58,000 nt of DNA from Adiantum capillus-veneris (Eukaryota; Streptophyta; Polypodiopsida; Polypodiales; Pteridaceae). Below the pieces are notes generated by a model that had not been told where the DNA came from, did no database searches, and worked only from the letters and a program-made list of their open reading frames with translations. The number at the start of each line of letters is the position of its first letter. Position 1 is the stretch's first letter. The translations under genes were made by a program, and so were the position numbers. Shown piece after piece: positions 1-12,189 of this stretch. The stretch covers positions 26,852,469 to 26,910,468 of the forward strand of contig CM043942.1 in NCBI GenBank assembly GCA_014529385.2. Direction: 5' to 3'.

Positions 1-1360
1 CCTAAACTGTGTGAAAAAACGGGTCCTGTTTTTGGCTTTTTTCAACTTTTTGCAACTATACCACTCTAGAATTCATGTTTGTGAGGTCTATAATGCTAGA
101 TAACTATTTGTAGTAGTCCTCAACATGTCCTGATGCTTCTAGGGAGAAATAAATATTAAAGTTGTAAGTTATGAGCAAATTACAAAAATTGTCAAATCTT
201 GTTTTTTAGCCAATTTTAGATCTTCTATGATTTTTTTGGTGGATTTCATGATATCCAAATGCATTTTTGATTTTCTATGTCGCATATTGTAACATATAAA
301 GCTAACATTCCTTGAGTTTTAGGGCACCTAATACCCTATTTTGCATAGTACACAACGATGGTTGATTTTTTCAATTATAGAAGAAAACAAAACATTATAG
401 TATATCAAGTATAGCTTTTTCAATATTGTTAGTTTCTTGTGACAACTACATGCATTTTGTAGGTAGTAACCATATCTAGTCATAAGGATCAAATTTGGCT
501 AGATACCGAATAGTTTCTATGGGATTCTGCAACTCATAATGTTGAAACCAATTTTTTGATGTTTGCTGTATTTAACACTTCATCTTTGTCCCCAAGATTC
601 CCCTTGGTAAAAGATGTATTATTCTTTTGACATGCTCCATGGCTCCTTATGAACATAAAGGACAATAGGGAACTAAGAAAACATGCACATATTATTTGTA
701 TTGAGTGTGGCTATAGAAACTTTGATGATAGGTTTGCAGAATGATAAAAATTCAACTTTTTTGTACCTATTTATTTTGGCAAAACAAACAATATTGAGTG
801 AGAAGCAATCACATGTTCTGATCACCAACCTATTGAAGTTAACTAGGGAATTTATCTCAAGTCCTACAAAAATTCCTAATCTTATTTTTTATGCAACAAA
901 ACGTAAGAAATGACTGTTTTGATGAAATTTCATTGGTCCATCAACTTTGGAGGCTTGGTGTGACCAAAAGATGAGAAATTTTACAAGTTTCTTATTTTTT
1001 CCATGTTTAGTAGGCCTTGAACTATAACCTCATGAATGGATTTTACAAAATGAGTGGATCTACTATGGTTATGGAGGTTTTTTTCAAAACCCTGAAAGGA
1101 CATTTTTATCTCTTAAGACCATATTAGGTAAAGTGGGAAAATCCCAATTCCCAGGTTGGACAACTTTCAATATATCATGTATAAAATATAGAGATTTTGT
1201 CAAAAATTTGAGTTTTCTTAAGGTCTCATTCCACTTTATGCACATACAATACACAATGAAAACAACTAAAATATCATGGTTTCAATCAATTGGATTATTA
1301 GGAGAGGAGTATATTGCATCCATTATCGTTGTCTATGTTCTAATGTCCTACCTACAACTT
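1..1360. other. AT-rich intergenic DNA, no gene seen
   Basis: Only short open frames of up to about 108 codons occur, with no recognisable domain, no splice-bounded exon and no similarity that I can name. The stretch also lacks the core repeat that dominates the next 40 kb, so it may be the left flank of the repeat domain. Confidence 0.6.
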
Positions 1361-1385
1361 ATCTCAACATGGAGAGCTTGGTTTC

Positions 1386-3020
1386 TAGGTCCACCACTTG
1401 TCCAAGTTAATGTAAAAGTGACTCAAGGTTCACAACTTGTGAAAGCAAGGATCCATTGAGGAATACAATCCACTTGGCTATTTTTCCTTAATTTATTGCA
1501 TGTGACATTTAAGCAAGGTCCACTTCTAATCTATAACTTCTTAATTTGAGGCATGGGGCATACATAAAATATGTAGCATATGCTCTATTACCTCATAGGA
1601 AGGTTGGTTTCAAGGTGCACTTATCCATGCTAGCCTATCTTGGAGAAATGATGGAGCTTTCTTCTCTCCTTGTTTCAATGGAGACTAGCTTGGACAAGTG
1701 GTGGACCTTTGCTTCTCTCTATGTTTCAATAGAGTTAGCTTGGACAAGTGGTGATCTTGGAACAAAACCCCCATGTAAAACATATCATGGGTATTCCAAG
1801 TGATTAGAAAGATTACCATTTAAGATATAACCTTATAGGTTGGACAACTAGATCTTGGCTTGGAGAAATGGTGGACCTTTGATTCTCTCCATGTTTCAAT
1901 GGAGTCTATCTTGGAGAAATGGTGGAGCTTGCTTCTGTCCATGTTTCAATGGAGCCTAGCTTGAACAGTTGGTGGACCTTTGCTTCTCTCTATGTTTCAA
2001 TAGAGTTAGCTTAGACACGTGGTGGATCTTCAAAATAAACCAACTACTATCAATGTTGCCTAGCTTGGACAAGTGGTGGAGTGTTTCTCTACTCCATGTT
2101 TCAATGGATCTTAGCTTGGACAAGTGTTGGACCTTAAAACAAAAACCCCATGTACAACATAGAATGGATTTTCTAGATTTCAATGGAGTCTAGCTTTAAC
2201 AAATGGTGGAGCTTGTCTTCATCCATGTTTCAATGAAACTAGCTTGGACAAGTGGTGGACCTTGTAACAAACCCTCCCATGTACAACATATCATTGGTTT
2301 TCTAAGTGATGGGAAGGAATACCATTCAAGATATAAACTTATAGCTTGGATAAGTAGTTGACTTTAAAACCAAATTCATCATAATACAATGAAATACAGG
2401 TCAACCAATTCCTAAATCTTGAGACCAAACCTCCCATGCTATTAGAGATAATATATTGGATAAGTGGTGGACCTTCTATTATTTTCCCATGCCTAGTTTA
2501 GACAACCGGTACACTTTGCAGCTATAAAGGTTGGACGAGTTGTGGAGCCTTGTTTCTATCCATGTTTTAATGGATCCTAGCTTGGACAAGTGGTGGACCT
2601 TGGAAAAAAGCTTCCATGTACAACATATATGAGGTTTTCCATGTTTTAATGGAGCCTATCTTGGACAAATGGTGAAGCTTTCTTCTCTCCATGTTGATTT
2701 TGGAACTACCTTAGACAAGTGGTGGAGCTTTTCTTTTCTACTCTTCATAATACAATGAAGTATATGTTGGTTACATGGTGAATCTTAAGGCCAAACCTCC
2801 CATTTTACTAGAGATGATAGGTTGGACAAGTGGATCAACCTTCTATCATTTCTCCATGACTATATTGGACAATTAGTAGACATAACATCTCTCTATGTTG
2901 TCTAGAGATGAGCTTGGACAAGTGATGGACCCTGCTTCTCTCTCCCCTTGGTTTACTAGTTTGAAGACTCAGTATATATACTTTCTTAGATCTAGCTTGA
3001 ACAAGTGGTGGACCTTGCAT
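1386..3020 (-). repeat. Core-motif tandem repeats, left block 1
   Basis: The core GGTCCACCACTTGTCCAA recurs roughly every 50-70 bases with variants, mostly as its complement (TTGGACAAGTGGTGGACC) from about 1690. The first copies, near 1388 and 1517, are on the plus strand. Intervening text of the type ATGTTTCAATGGAGCCTA also recurs. Copies are well diverged, so this is an old block. Its last 420 bases (2572-2994) are repeated at 8442-8865. Short open frames across it are by-products of the repeat. Confidence 0.85.
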
Positions 3021-3099
3021 CCACAATCTTAATTCAGTATAAAAAAGTATATGAAAAAATAACATAGGAATCTTGGTTTGAAGGTCAAGCAATTAGGTT

Positions 3100-3243
3100 C
3101 CAAATGCACATAATAATATATTTTCCACCCATATTAAAAGAAAGTTAAATATGCAAATAATAATATATTTTCCAAATGCACATAATAATATATTTTCCAC
3201 CCATATTAAAAAGAAAGTTAAATATGTTATTACCAAATTGACA
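3100..3243. repeat. 72-bp direct tandem duplication
   Basis: A segment beginning CCAAATGCACATAATAATAT starts at 3100 and again at 3172, giving two nearly identical AT-rich copies. It lies between repeat block 1 and the broken phosphatase-like gene. No coding function is suggested. Confidence 0.75.
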
Positions 3244-3861
3244 AGGTACGTCCAAGAATTATATCTTTTCCATCTTGTGGAATCTTAAATCTTCATGTCA
3301 GGCGACATCCATGATACATCAACTTTCAAGCCATTCAAGATACATGCACTTAGATTCCATAGTTTTTGTTTTCAAAGTCTTTTAGATTCTAAAACTCTTT
3401 CACATAAAGTATGGAATGACAAAAATTCTTGAAGCAAACATTTGTGCCCAGAAAAAGATCCTCTCACATATTTAAAGTCCATGAATTCTCTGATCCACAA
3501 CTTACAAGTTTTATTTTGACATCAAACATCAATTCTTTCATAGTTCCAAATAAAGCAACCTCGATATGAATTGACAAAAATAATGATTTCTTTTACTATA
3601 TGACCCAACATAGGCCCCCAATCAAATAAAAAATTGAGTCCCCAAAAATTTGGGTGCACTCTAGCAATACATCAGAGTCCCCTTACAATAGGATGCACTC
3701 CAATAGTACATTGAAGTCCCCTTAGAGTAGGGTGCACTCCATTCAAGTGTTCATAAAATTGACCAACCTTTTATTAAAAAAAAAAAAGACTATATCAAAT
3801 TATACAAATGTTGAAAGATACACACTAGAATAAAAAAAAGCATTCTTATAGCCATATTTAT
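3244..3861. other. Intergenic, with short GTGCACTC repeats
   Basis: No gene is supported. Between 3651 and 3741 a unit of about 38 bases with GTGCACTC and AGTCCCCTTA elements occurs about three times. A short A run lies near 3777-3787. This would be the 3-prime flank of the minus-strand pseudogene that follows. Confidence 0.5.
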
Positions 3862-4637
3862 TCAATGCTTTCGTGTTGACAAGTACACACCAAGGACATA
3901 ATTTGTCTCAGAATCACTATACTGATTTACAATTGTGTTGTATGTATAGACTCTCTTATCTCTTGCATACAACCATCCTACCAACCATGGAATTATGGTT
4001 CTCTGCAAGAAGTTTTGAAGTTGCTCGGAAGTTTGCCTCCACATCTTTGGAAATATAAGATATGTCCCTGGCATGTTCCACATCACCCTATATGGAGTGT
4101 CATCAAAAATTAAGGTATTGTTTGCATCCAAATCCTCAAATATCTTCCAAATATCACTCAGATTTTTGTGATAAACCCTTGTAAATCCTAACATGATATT
4201 TGGATTTTGGCAATTTTTTGTTACTCATAAACACCTTGAACTTGGTATACTGCTCAGGAAAACACTTTTGTGTGATGCGTTGCACCCTTGTTAAGTTATA
4301 GCAACTCCATATCCATAGCTCAAAGTATTCAGCACAAAATCCAAAAAACTTTGTGCGTCTGGTCGCACCACATGATAAACTTCATCTTTGTCCTCCACAA
4401 GTCGCATGTGTTGAGCCCAAGATGGCATAGAATCTCCATGTTTCATTTCAACTGTCTTGAGAAGTAACCCCTCTAGATCCAAGATAAGTACTCTTTTGAT
4501 GTCCTTGAAAGCAAGTGGTAGGTGATAAGGAGGTGATTCATTCCTTGGACAAGGTCTTGGAGGAGGTTGGATGGGTAATTCAATAGTTTTCTTCAATTTA
4601 TGCCAGCATATAGCCAATCCATTTTTCTGTAATGGTT
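3862..4637 (-). pseudogene. Broken FCP1/NIF-type (HAD) phosphatase-like gene
   Basis: Two minus-strand frames together cover an FCP1-homology (NIF) domain. The upstream piece (4637-4291) starts at a good acceptor (TTTAATTTCAG) and holds the HAD motif I region LILDLEGLLL. The downstream piece (4194-3862) holds motif III, LIFDDTPYRVM, and a C-terminal tail typical of plant NIF-like proteins. Between them the expected domain text is still readable (TRVQRITQKCFPEQYTKFKV) but in another frame, so at least two frame changes are needed, one near 4300 and one near 4195. The gap is too short and lacks signals for ordinary introns. Motif I has D-L-E where active FCP/SCP phosphatases have D-x-D. I read it as a decayed paralogue of the gene at 9567-10988; sequencing error is an alternative. 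Confidence 0.75.
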
Positions 4638-4924
4638 CTGAAATTAAAGAACAAGAACACTTAATGCAAACACAACAATAGACATGATTTTTACATTGTC
4701 TACCCTAAGGTTTTATTAGATACCAAAATCCATCTATGATCTACTCATTAATAGAAAGAAAGTCAAATTAAAATCCTGACTCTTTTTTATGCTACACTCT
4801 CTCTTAGTCTCAATACCATGGAGTTCAACTAGATTTAGTCAACTAATAACTACTACTTGTTGTTAAAGGTATGCTTGAAGTGTATAAGGCTTAACCAATG
4901 CTCTAGTGTAGAATGGGTATTTAG
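4638..4924. other. Intergenic or intron DNA upstream of the broken phosphatase-like gene
   Basis: An intron acceptor at 4638-4640 on the minus strand implies that upstream exon(s) of the pseudogene once lay here or further right. I see no convincing exon before repeat block 2 begins. Confidence 0.4.
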
Positions 4925-7900
4925 GTCTCAAGGTCTACCACTTATCCAAGCAAAGATCCATTTAGATATGGAAACCCAATTTTTCTTAATATAATGATAT
5001 AGAGTGGACAAGTGGTGAATCCTGAGACCAAGCCACTCATGCTACTAGGGATAATAGGTTGGACAAGTGGTGGACCTTGAATGTAAACCCCCCATGTACA
5101 AAGTATCAGGGGTTTTGGGTATTTCAATGGACTCTAGCATCTTGGAAACATGGTGGAGCTTACTTCTCTCCATGTTTCAATGGAGTCTATCTTGGATAAA
5201 TGGTGGAGCATCATTCTCTCCATGTTTCAATGGAGCCTACCTTGGACAAGTGGTGCATGTTTGTTTCTCTCTATGTTTGAACAGATCTAGCTTGGACAAG
5301 TGGTGGACCTTGGAACAAAATCCCCATGTAAAACATATCATGGACATTACAAGTGGTGAGAAAAAATACCATTCAATATATAACCTTATAGGTTGGAAAA
5401 GTGGTGGACCTTAACACCCAATTATTATTAATATAATGACATAGAGTGGACAAGTGGTGAATCTTGCGACCAAACCTACTAGGAAAAGTACGTTGGACAA
5501 GTGGTGGACCTTGAATGCAAACCCCCCATGTACAAAATATTACTCATGCTACTAGGAATAATTTGGTATTAAGGTCCATGTTTCAATGGAGCCTAGCTTG
5601 GAAAAGTGGTGGACCTTTGTTTCTCTCTATGTTTCAATAGAATTTTCTTGGACAAGTGGTGAACCTTGGAACAAACCCCCATGTAAAGCATGTCATGGGC
5701 ATTACAAGTGGTGAGAAAAAATACCATTCAAGGTATAACCTTATAGGCTGGACAAGTGGTGGACCTTAGCACCCAATTCCTCTTATTATAATGACATATA
5801 GTGGAAAAGTGGTGAATTGTGAGACCAAACCTACTAGGGATAATAGGTTGGAGAAATGGTTGACCTTGAATGTAAATCACCCATGTACAAAATATCATGG
5901 GTTTTGCGTATTTCAATGGAGCCTAGCATCTTGGAGACATGGTGGAACTTACTTCTCTCCATGTTTTAATGGAGCCTATCTAGGAGAAATGGTGGAGGTT
6001 CCTTCTCTCCATGTTTCAATGGAGCCTAGCTTGGACAAGTCGTGGACCTTTGTTTCTCTCTATGTTTGAATATGGTTAGCTTGGACAAGTGGTGGATCTT
6101 GGAATGAAACTCCCATGTAAAACATATCATGGGCATTTCAAGTGGCGAGAAAGGATACCATTTAAGATATAACCTTATAGGTTGGACAAGTGGTGGACTT
6201 TAACACAATATAATGACATAGAGTGTACAAGTGGTGAATCTTGAAACCAAACCACTCATGCTACTAGGGATAATAGGTTAAACAAGTGGTGGGCCTTGAA
6301 ATAAAACCCCCTAGAGTGTTTCAATGGATCCTAGCTTGGAAACATGGTAAAGCTTGCTTCTCTCCATGTTTCAATGCAGCCTATCTTGGATAAATGGTGC
6401 AGCATCATTCTCTCCATGTTTCAATGGAGCCTAGATTGGACAAGTGGTGGACCTTTGTTTCTCTCTATGTTTAAATAGAGTTATCTTGGAAAAGTGGTGG
6501 ACCTTGGAACAAAAAACCCATGTAAAACATATCATGGGCATTACAAGTGGTGAGAAAAAATACCATTCAATATATAACCTTATAGGTTGGACAAGTGGTG
6601 GACCTTAACACCCAATTATTCTTAATATAATGACATAGAGTGGATAAGTGGTGAAATTGGGACCAAACCTACTAGGGAAATAGGTTGGACAAGTGGTGGA
6701 CCTTGAATGTAAACGCCCCATGTACAAAATATCACTCATGCTACTAGAAATAATTTGGTATTAAGGTCCATGTTTCAATGCAGCCTAGCTTGGAAAAGTG
6801 GTGGACCTTTGTTTCTCTCTATGTTTCAATAGATTTATCTTGGATAAGTGGTGTACCTTGGAACAAAACCCCCATGTAAATCATGTCATGGGCATTACAA
6901 GTGGTGAGAAAAAATACCATTCAAGCTATAACATTATAGGTTAGACAAGTGGTGGACCTTAACACCTAATTCCTCTTAATATAATGACATAGAGTGGACA
7001 AGTGGTGAATCATGAGACCAAACCTACTAGGGATAATAGGTTGGACAAGTGGTGAACCTTGAATGTAAACCCCCCATGTACAAAAAATTATGGGTATTGG
7101 GTATTTCAATGGAGCCTAGCAACTTGGAGACATGGTGGAGCTTATTTCTCTCCATGTTTCAATGGAGCCTATCTAGGAGAAACAGTGGAGGTTCCTTCTC
7201 TCTATGTTTCAATGAGCCTAGCTTGGACAAGTGGTGGACCTTTCTTTCTCTATATGTTTTAATAGAGTTAGCTTGGACAAGTGGTGGACCTTGGAATGAA
7301 ACCCCCATGTAAAACATATCATGGGCATTTCAAGTGGTGAGAAAGGATACTATTTAAAATATAACCTTATAGGCTGGACAAGTGGTGGACTTTAACACAT
7401 ATTTCTTCTTAATATAATGACATAGAGTGTACAAGTGGTGAATCTTGAGACCAAACCACTCTTGCTACTAGGGATAATAGGTTGGACAAGTGGTGGACCT
7501 TGAATGTAAACCCCTCATGTACAAAATTATGGGTTTAGGGTATTTCAATGGAGCCTAGCTTGGAGACATGGTGGAGATTGCTTCTCTCAATGTTTCAATG
7601 GAACCTATCTTGGAGAAATGGTGGATCATCCTTCTCTCCATGTTTCAATGGAGCCTATCTTGGACAAGTGGTGGATGGAGTTAGCTTGGACAAGTGGTGG
7701 GTCTTGGAACAAAACCCCTTTGTAAAACATAGCATGGACATTACAAGTGATGAGGAAAAATATCATTCAAGATATAACCTTATAGGTTGGAAAAGTGGTG
7801 ATGGACCTTGATAAGTGGTGAAGGATACCATTTAAGATATACCCTTATAGGTTGGACTAGTGGTGGACCTTAACACCCAGTTATTCTTAATATAATGACA

Positions 7901-8875
7901 TAGAGTGGATAAGTGGTGAATCTTAAGACCAAATCACTCATGCTACTAGGTATAATACGTTAGAGAAGTGGTAGACCTTGAATGCAAACACCCCATGTAC
8001 AAAATATCATGGTTTTAGGGTGTTTCAATGGAGCCTAGAATCTCGGAGACATGGTAGATCTTGATTCTTTCCATGTTTGAATGGCACCTATCTTGGAAAA
8101 ATGATGGAGGTTACTTCTCTCCATACTTCAACGGAGCCTAGCTTTGACAAGTGGTGAACCTTTGCTTCTCTCTATGTTTGAATAGAGTTAGCTTGGACAA
8201 GTGGTGGACCTTTGCTTCTCTCTATGTTTGAATAGAGTTAGCTTGGACAAGTGGTGGACCTTGGAATGAAAACCCCGTGTAAAACATCTCATGGGCATTT
8301 CAAGTGGTGAGAAAGGATACCATTTAAGATATAACCTTATAGGTTGGACAAGTGGTGGACCTTAATACATAGTTCTTCTTAATATAATGACATAGAGTGT
8401 ACAAGTGGTGTATCTTGAGACCAAACCACTCGTGCTACTAGGGATCCTAGCTTGGACAAGTGGTGGACCTTGGAAAAAAGTCCCCCTGTACAACATAGAT
8501 GAGTTTTTTCATGTTTTAATGGAAGAGAGATTCGACAAATGGTGGAGCTTGCTTATCTCCATGTGGATTTTAGAACTAGCTTGGACAAGTGGTGGAGCTT
8601 TGCTTTTTTACTCTTCATAATACAATGATGTATAGGTTGGTTACATGGTGAATCTTAAGGCCAAACCTCCCATCTTACTAGAGATGATAGGTTGGACAAG
8701 TGGTCAACCTTCTATCATTTCTCCATGCCTATAATTAGACAATTAGTAGAACTAGCATCTTTCTATGTTGTCTAGAGCTGAGCTTGGACAAGTAGTGGAC
8801 CTTGCTACTCTCTTCCCTTGGATTATTAGTTTGAAGACTCATTATATATACTTGCTTAGATCTATATAATTACTC
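4925..8875 (-). repeat. Core-motif tandem repeats, left block 2
   Basis: Apart from one plus-strand copy near 4925, the core lies on the minus strand (TTGGACAAGTGGTGGACC), often several times per monomer. Monomers of about 400-450 bases recur, with landmarks such as CCCCCATGTAAAACATATCA, ATAACCTTATAGGTTGGA and TAATATAATGACATAGAGTG. They are the reverse complement of the satellite monomers at 17.6-35.6 kb but more diverged. Several monomers carry internal deletions. No gene is supported inside. Confidence 0.88.
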
Positions 8876-9566
8876 ATTAGTTAGGTTACAAGTGGGTATG
8901 TAATTTGTTAGCTTCAAGGGACTTTGAATATTGAATAGTAAGACCAAGTGCTGGTTTGAAGATCTTTTGCTTATCTAAACTAGACTCTAACTCAATAATA
9001 AGTTTCATAAGTTCCACGAATTGTCCTATCTAGGCTCCAAAAGAGTCTTAATTGGTTTGTGCTAGATTATAACTTCCTTGATGGGGTAGAATCCTAGAAA
9101 AATGAGGCACTATAAGTTTTACCTTAGCTCAAATGGATTTTTCACTTAAACTCGACTGCAATTTGGCTATCTAGTCTTTGTCTCGATGGAGTTTAACACT
9201 AGATACATAGTAGTGATATTTAAGCTTCATGTCTCTTCACTTGATCGAGATATGAGACCATACTTTCAAGGTCACCACTTGTCTTACCTAAAGACCAATG
9301 TGAGACATGGGAGCAAGAAAGCCATCCGATATTGTTTTAAGGACTATTACATAGGCAATCAATAACTTAAGTAAAGAAAAAAAACTTGGATCTTTCACAA
9401 TTAATAACTTAAGTAAAGCCAAAAAGACTTGGATCTTTGACAGTTTTTTTCAAACTAAAAAAGCACAATCTCATGCTAACAAAACTATAAATCACAATTG
9501 AAAGGTTTGAACAAGAAAAAGATCAACAATCTTAATAAGACGGATACTTTTCATTTCATTTGATGA
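8876..9566. other. Intergenic DNA, 3-prime flank of phosphatase-like gene
   Basis: No open frame of note and no core repeats, apart from weak GTCCACCACTTGTC-like remnants near 9272. A short local duplication containing AATAACTTAAGTAAAG occurs near 9361 and 9402. Confidence 0.5.
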
Positions 9567-10988
9567 TTACAAACTAAAATAAAGTCTCTCAAGAAATTGA
9601 TAAACAAAAATGTAGGTGACTGCTTCATTATTTTGAGCAAAAATATCAAAATCTCTATTGATTGAGCTCCATCTAGTAGTATCCTTTGTAAGATCCTGCA
9701 AGAAGGAATAAAAAGAAAGATTTGTTAGATACCATGCACATGAGTGTTCAAGCATGTGTATCAAGAATATATGACATGTCACTAGTACCTTAGGGTTGCT
9801 TTCTATCCAGCCTTAGAAGATTGTTCTCAGCTTTCACCTTATTTATATAAGCCTTTGCTGTGGTTGCCTTCAAAACTCCTTTTGTGTTACAACCCAATTG
9901 CCTAGCTAAAGTGGTCAATTGTGACGCCTTCATGCTTTCAATGGGTGTACGCTCCTTTGCCAAGATCTCTTGTATTTGGGCTCTTCTCATTTCATTGCGG
10001 TGGCTTGTGTCACTTGCATCTTCAATGATAGTTTCATCTCTGTCACCTTTTGCAGGTGGTATTCTTCTTGTAAAGAACACCTTAGCTGACCAAACATCAT
10101 TTTTCTGCTTCCAATACTCCATGATTTGTTTGTATTCACTATCATTTGTCACTATAGGTTGTCCATAACGATTAGAAGCAATTAAATCACGCACATCCCT
10201 TCTCTCATCAAGCTGAATCAAGTATGGCAGTAGCTCCTCCAAGAGCATATTGTCAACCATCTTCTCAGCATCAAATTGTGGTGGAAAAATGCAATTGTTT
10301 GCTGGTGAAATACATCCCTTGTAAGGAGAGTCATCAATAAGCACTGTTCTTTGTGGATCACATTCAAACCCCATGGCAATTTTGGCTAGAGGCTTGAACA
10401 TTGCCTCAACGTTTGGATTGTCGGGTCTAAACAATTTTTGAGTTTGAGCGGTGTAGCAAACATCTTGCGACCAAATTGCAAAGAAAGGCAATGTATCCTC
10501 AGCTAAGTTGTTTAGTGCTGCAAGGATTTGATACACATTATTCCTAGTAGCTGTCGACCAAATTGCAACATTAAACCTTTGTAAAATAGTCTTCAAGAAT
10601 TGGATGCAACCTGGCCTGAGTATAATATATCTTTTTGAATCCATTTGCACTGAGTTGTGGTGTGAGGATGGTTGAGGGGAACGTTTCAACAATAGACCAT
10701 TTAAATCCAATATAATTGTAAGCATGGATTTCTCAACATCTACGCTACATGACGTAGTACCAATTGGCAATAGCTCGTGAGTGGACTTTTCAGTCTCTTT
10801 TGATGTATGTTGCATTTTTGAAGCATCGATTTCTTGGTTCTCATTATTGGAAGCTTGCTCAAGTTGCACAACACTAGACTCTAGTATAGAAATATCATCC
10901 ATCTTGGGCACTTTAGAAACCATAGAATCTATGGATTCTATAGTTGTTGACTGAACCATAGGAGCGTTATCCATCCCAGTTTGTGAAT
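9567..10988 (-). CDS. FCP1/NIF-domain HAD phosphatase-like protein with possible SAP-like tail
   Basis: The main exon (10988 to 9838 or 9790) follows the acceptor TTTTCTTAG and encodes about 400 residues. Counting from the Met at 11004, residues 1-93 are low complexity, about 95-265 are an FCP1-homology (NIF) domain and 356-392 resemble a SAP-type DNA-binding helix pair. HAD motif I is ILDLNGLLL (D100, N102), motif II is in AIWSTATRNNV and motif III is VLIDDSPYKG (D224, D225). N102 replaces the second Asp of D-x-D, so phosphatase activity is doubtful; the nucleophile D100 remains. A donor AAG|GTGAAA at 9838 and acceptor CTTGCAG at 9696-9698 would join a 43-codon last exon (9695-9567) in frame. 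Otherwise the gene stops at 9790. The true first exon is probably upstream, unless translation starts at MDNAPMV. FCP1-like enzymes act on RNA polymerase II CTD or other nuclear phosphoproteins; the substrate here is unknown. Confidence 0.8.
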
Positions 10989-11630
10989 CTAAGAAAACAC
11001 ACACACAAATGGTATCTCAAAACCACTAGAATTTTATTCACCATATTTATATGTAGAACTCCTAGTAAGAAATTTATTTAAGGTAAAGTCGTTGTTAGAA
11101 TCCTTGCAACCATTTTCAGCATTCGTACACCAAACACCACTTGTCTAAAATACAATCTACTAACTCAACATTTTCCATCCTACACTTTATTAAAGATGAG
11201 TACTTAAAGTGAAAACTAAAAGCCACCCTTGTTGAGGAAACATGGATACAAGGTCCACCAAATGTCCAACCTAGACTACAAGAAAATAATTAGAGATTTG
11301 GCTTAGATTTGGATTCAAAGGCCACCACTTATTCAAGTAAGATAACTCCACTTGTTTAAGACAGTAATGTTTGAAGCCCCACCACTTGTCCAACCTAGAC
11401 ATTGATTAAATTTTGGTAAGATTTATCACAAATCTAGAGTAGAATCAAGATTCTATGGCCAAGGTAGTCAAATATGTTAGACAACACACAAAGCATAAGA
11501 GCACTCTAGATTCTCGTTGAGCATAAACTAAACAATAATCAAATGTTATATTCACTTGAGATTTCATCCATGAAAAATGAAAATGATGCATGTACTTGAG
11601 ATTTCCATCCATGTACAATACTTTACAATG
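10989..11630. other. Gap between phosphatase-like and SET genes, with sparse core repeats
   Basis: It may hold the first intron and promoter of the phosphatase-like gene. Degenerate plus-strand copies of the core occur near 11250, 11320 and 11390, for example GTCCACCAAATGTCCAACCT. No exon is supported. Confidence 0.45.
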
Positions 11631-12187
11631 TCAAGTAAAGTTATAGTCAGCAAACAACTCTTCTCCTGCTTCAACTTGACAAATAGTCTCAATGCATACA
11701 TGGCCATATTCTTCTGACTTGATGTGTGAAGAGGTGCATTTATGCCAAGGTGGCAAATTTGGATCAAATGTATAGCGTACGTTGGGACAGACATTTGTAC
11801 TGTGAGAACTATTTATATAGCCCGACACGTTTCCTTCTTCTACACAACCAATAATGTATGATTGATCTTCCTCTTCTTCTATGTTTGGATCCTCTAGAAG
11901 AGAATATTTATAAGCTCTTGGAAATATTTTGCATATCTTTTTCCAGTCTTGAAATCTATACTTATGCCCTCCATAGTTTAGAATAGTCAAACCACTTTCC
12001 AGGGTAGTATGCACAAATAGCCCATAACCAGCTCCTTCAATACATGAAAGTCGCACTTCAAAATCCACACCGTTAATATGGAAAATTACATCTTTGGGAA
12101 TAGGAAAAGTTGGTGTCCCAAAAGGATCTTCATGCCAATCATAGTGTGAAATACATCTAGATTTTATATCACTTAACTCCTTTGTGT
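11631..12187 (-). CDS. SET-domain protein (partial gene or terminal exon)
   Basis: An exon opens at the acceptor TTCTTTTTGCAG (12188-12190) and runs 185 codons to a stop at 11631. Counting from the Met at 12068, the SET signatures are the N-terminal GAGYGLF (residues 12-18), INSSHSTNVCPNV (85-97; where many enzymes have R-F-I-N-H-S-C-x-P-N-C) and GEELFADYNF (135-144; the E-L-x-x-D-Y motif). The long insert between them is like that of plant SET proteins outside the classical histone-methyltransferase groups. SET proteins methylate lysines using S-adenosylmethionine. The N-H-S motif is changed to N-S-S-H-S, so activity is uncertain. The upstream exon(s) would lie between 12.2 and 14.7 kb in repeat-filled DNA. 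The exon phase does not match the donor at 14784 directly, so it is either a separate gene or linked through an unseen exon. Confidence 0.75.
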
Positions 12188-12189
12188 CT

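Noticed and set aside
683-913. 76-codon frame in the left flank
   Set aside because: Short, AT-rich and without any domain, splice signal or neighbour to support it.
3873-4058. Plus-strand frame opposite the broken phosphatase-like gene
   Set aside because: It is the antisense shadow of the minus-strand frame that carries the HAD motif.
1133-8620. Short open frames with LDKWWTL or LAWTSGGP in the left repeat blocks
   Set aside because: These are translations of the core motif complement, with no start context or splice support.
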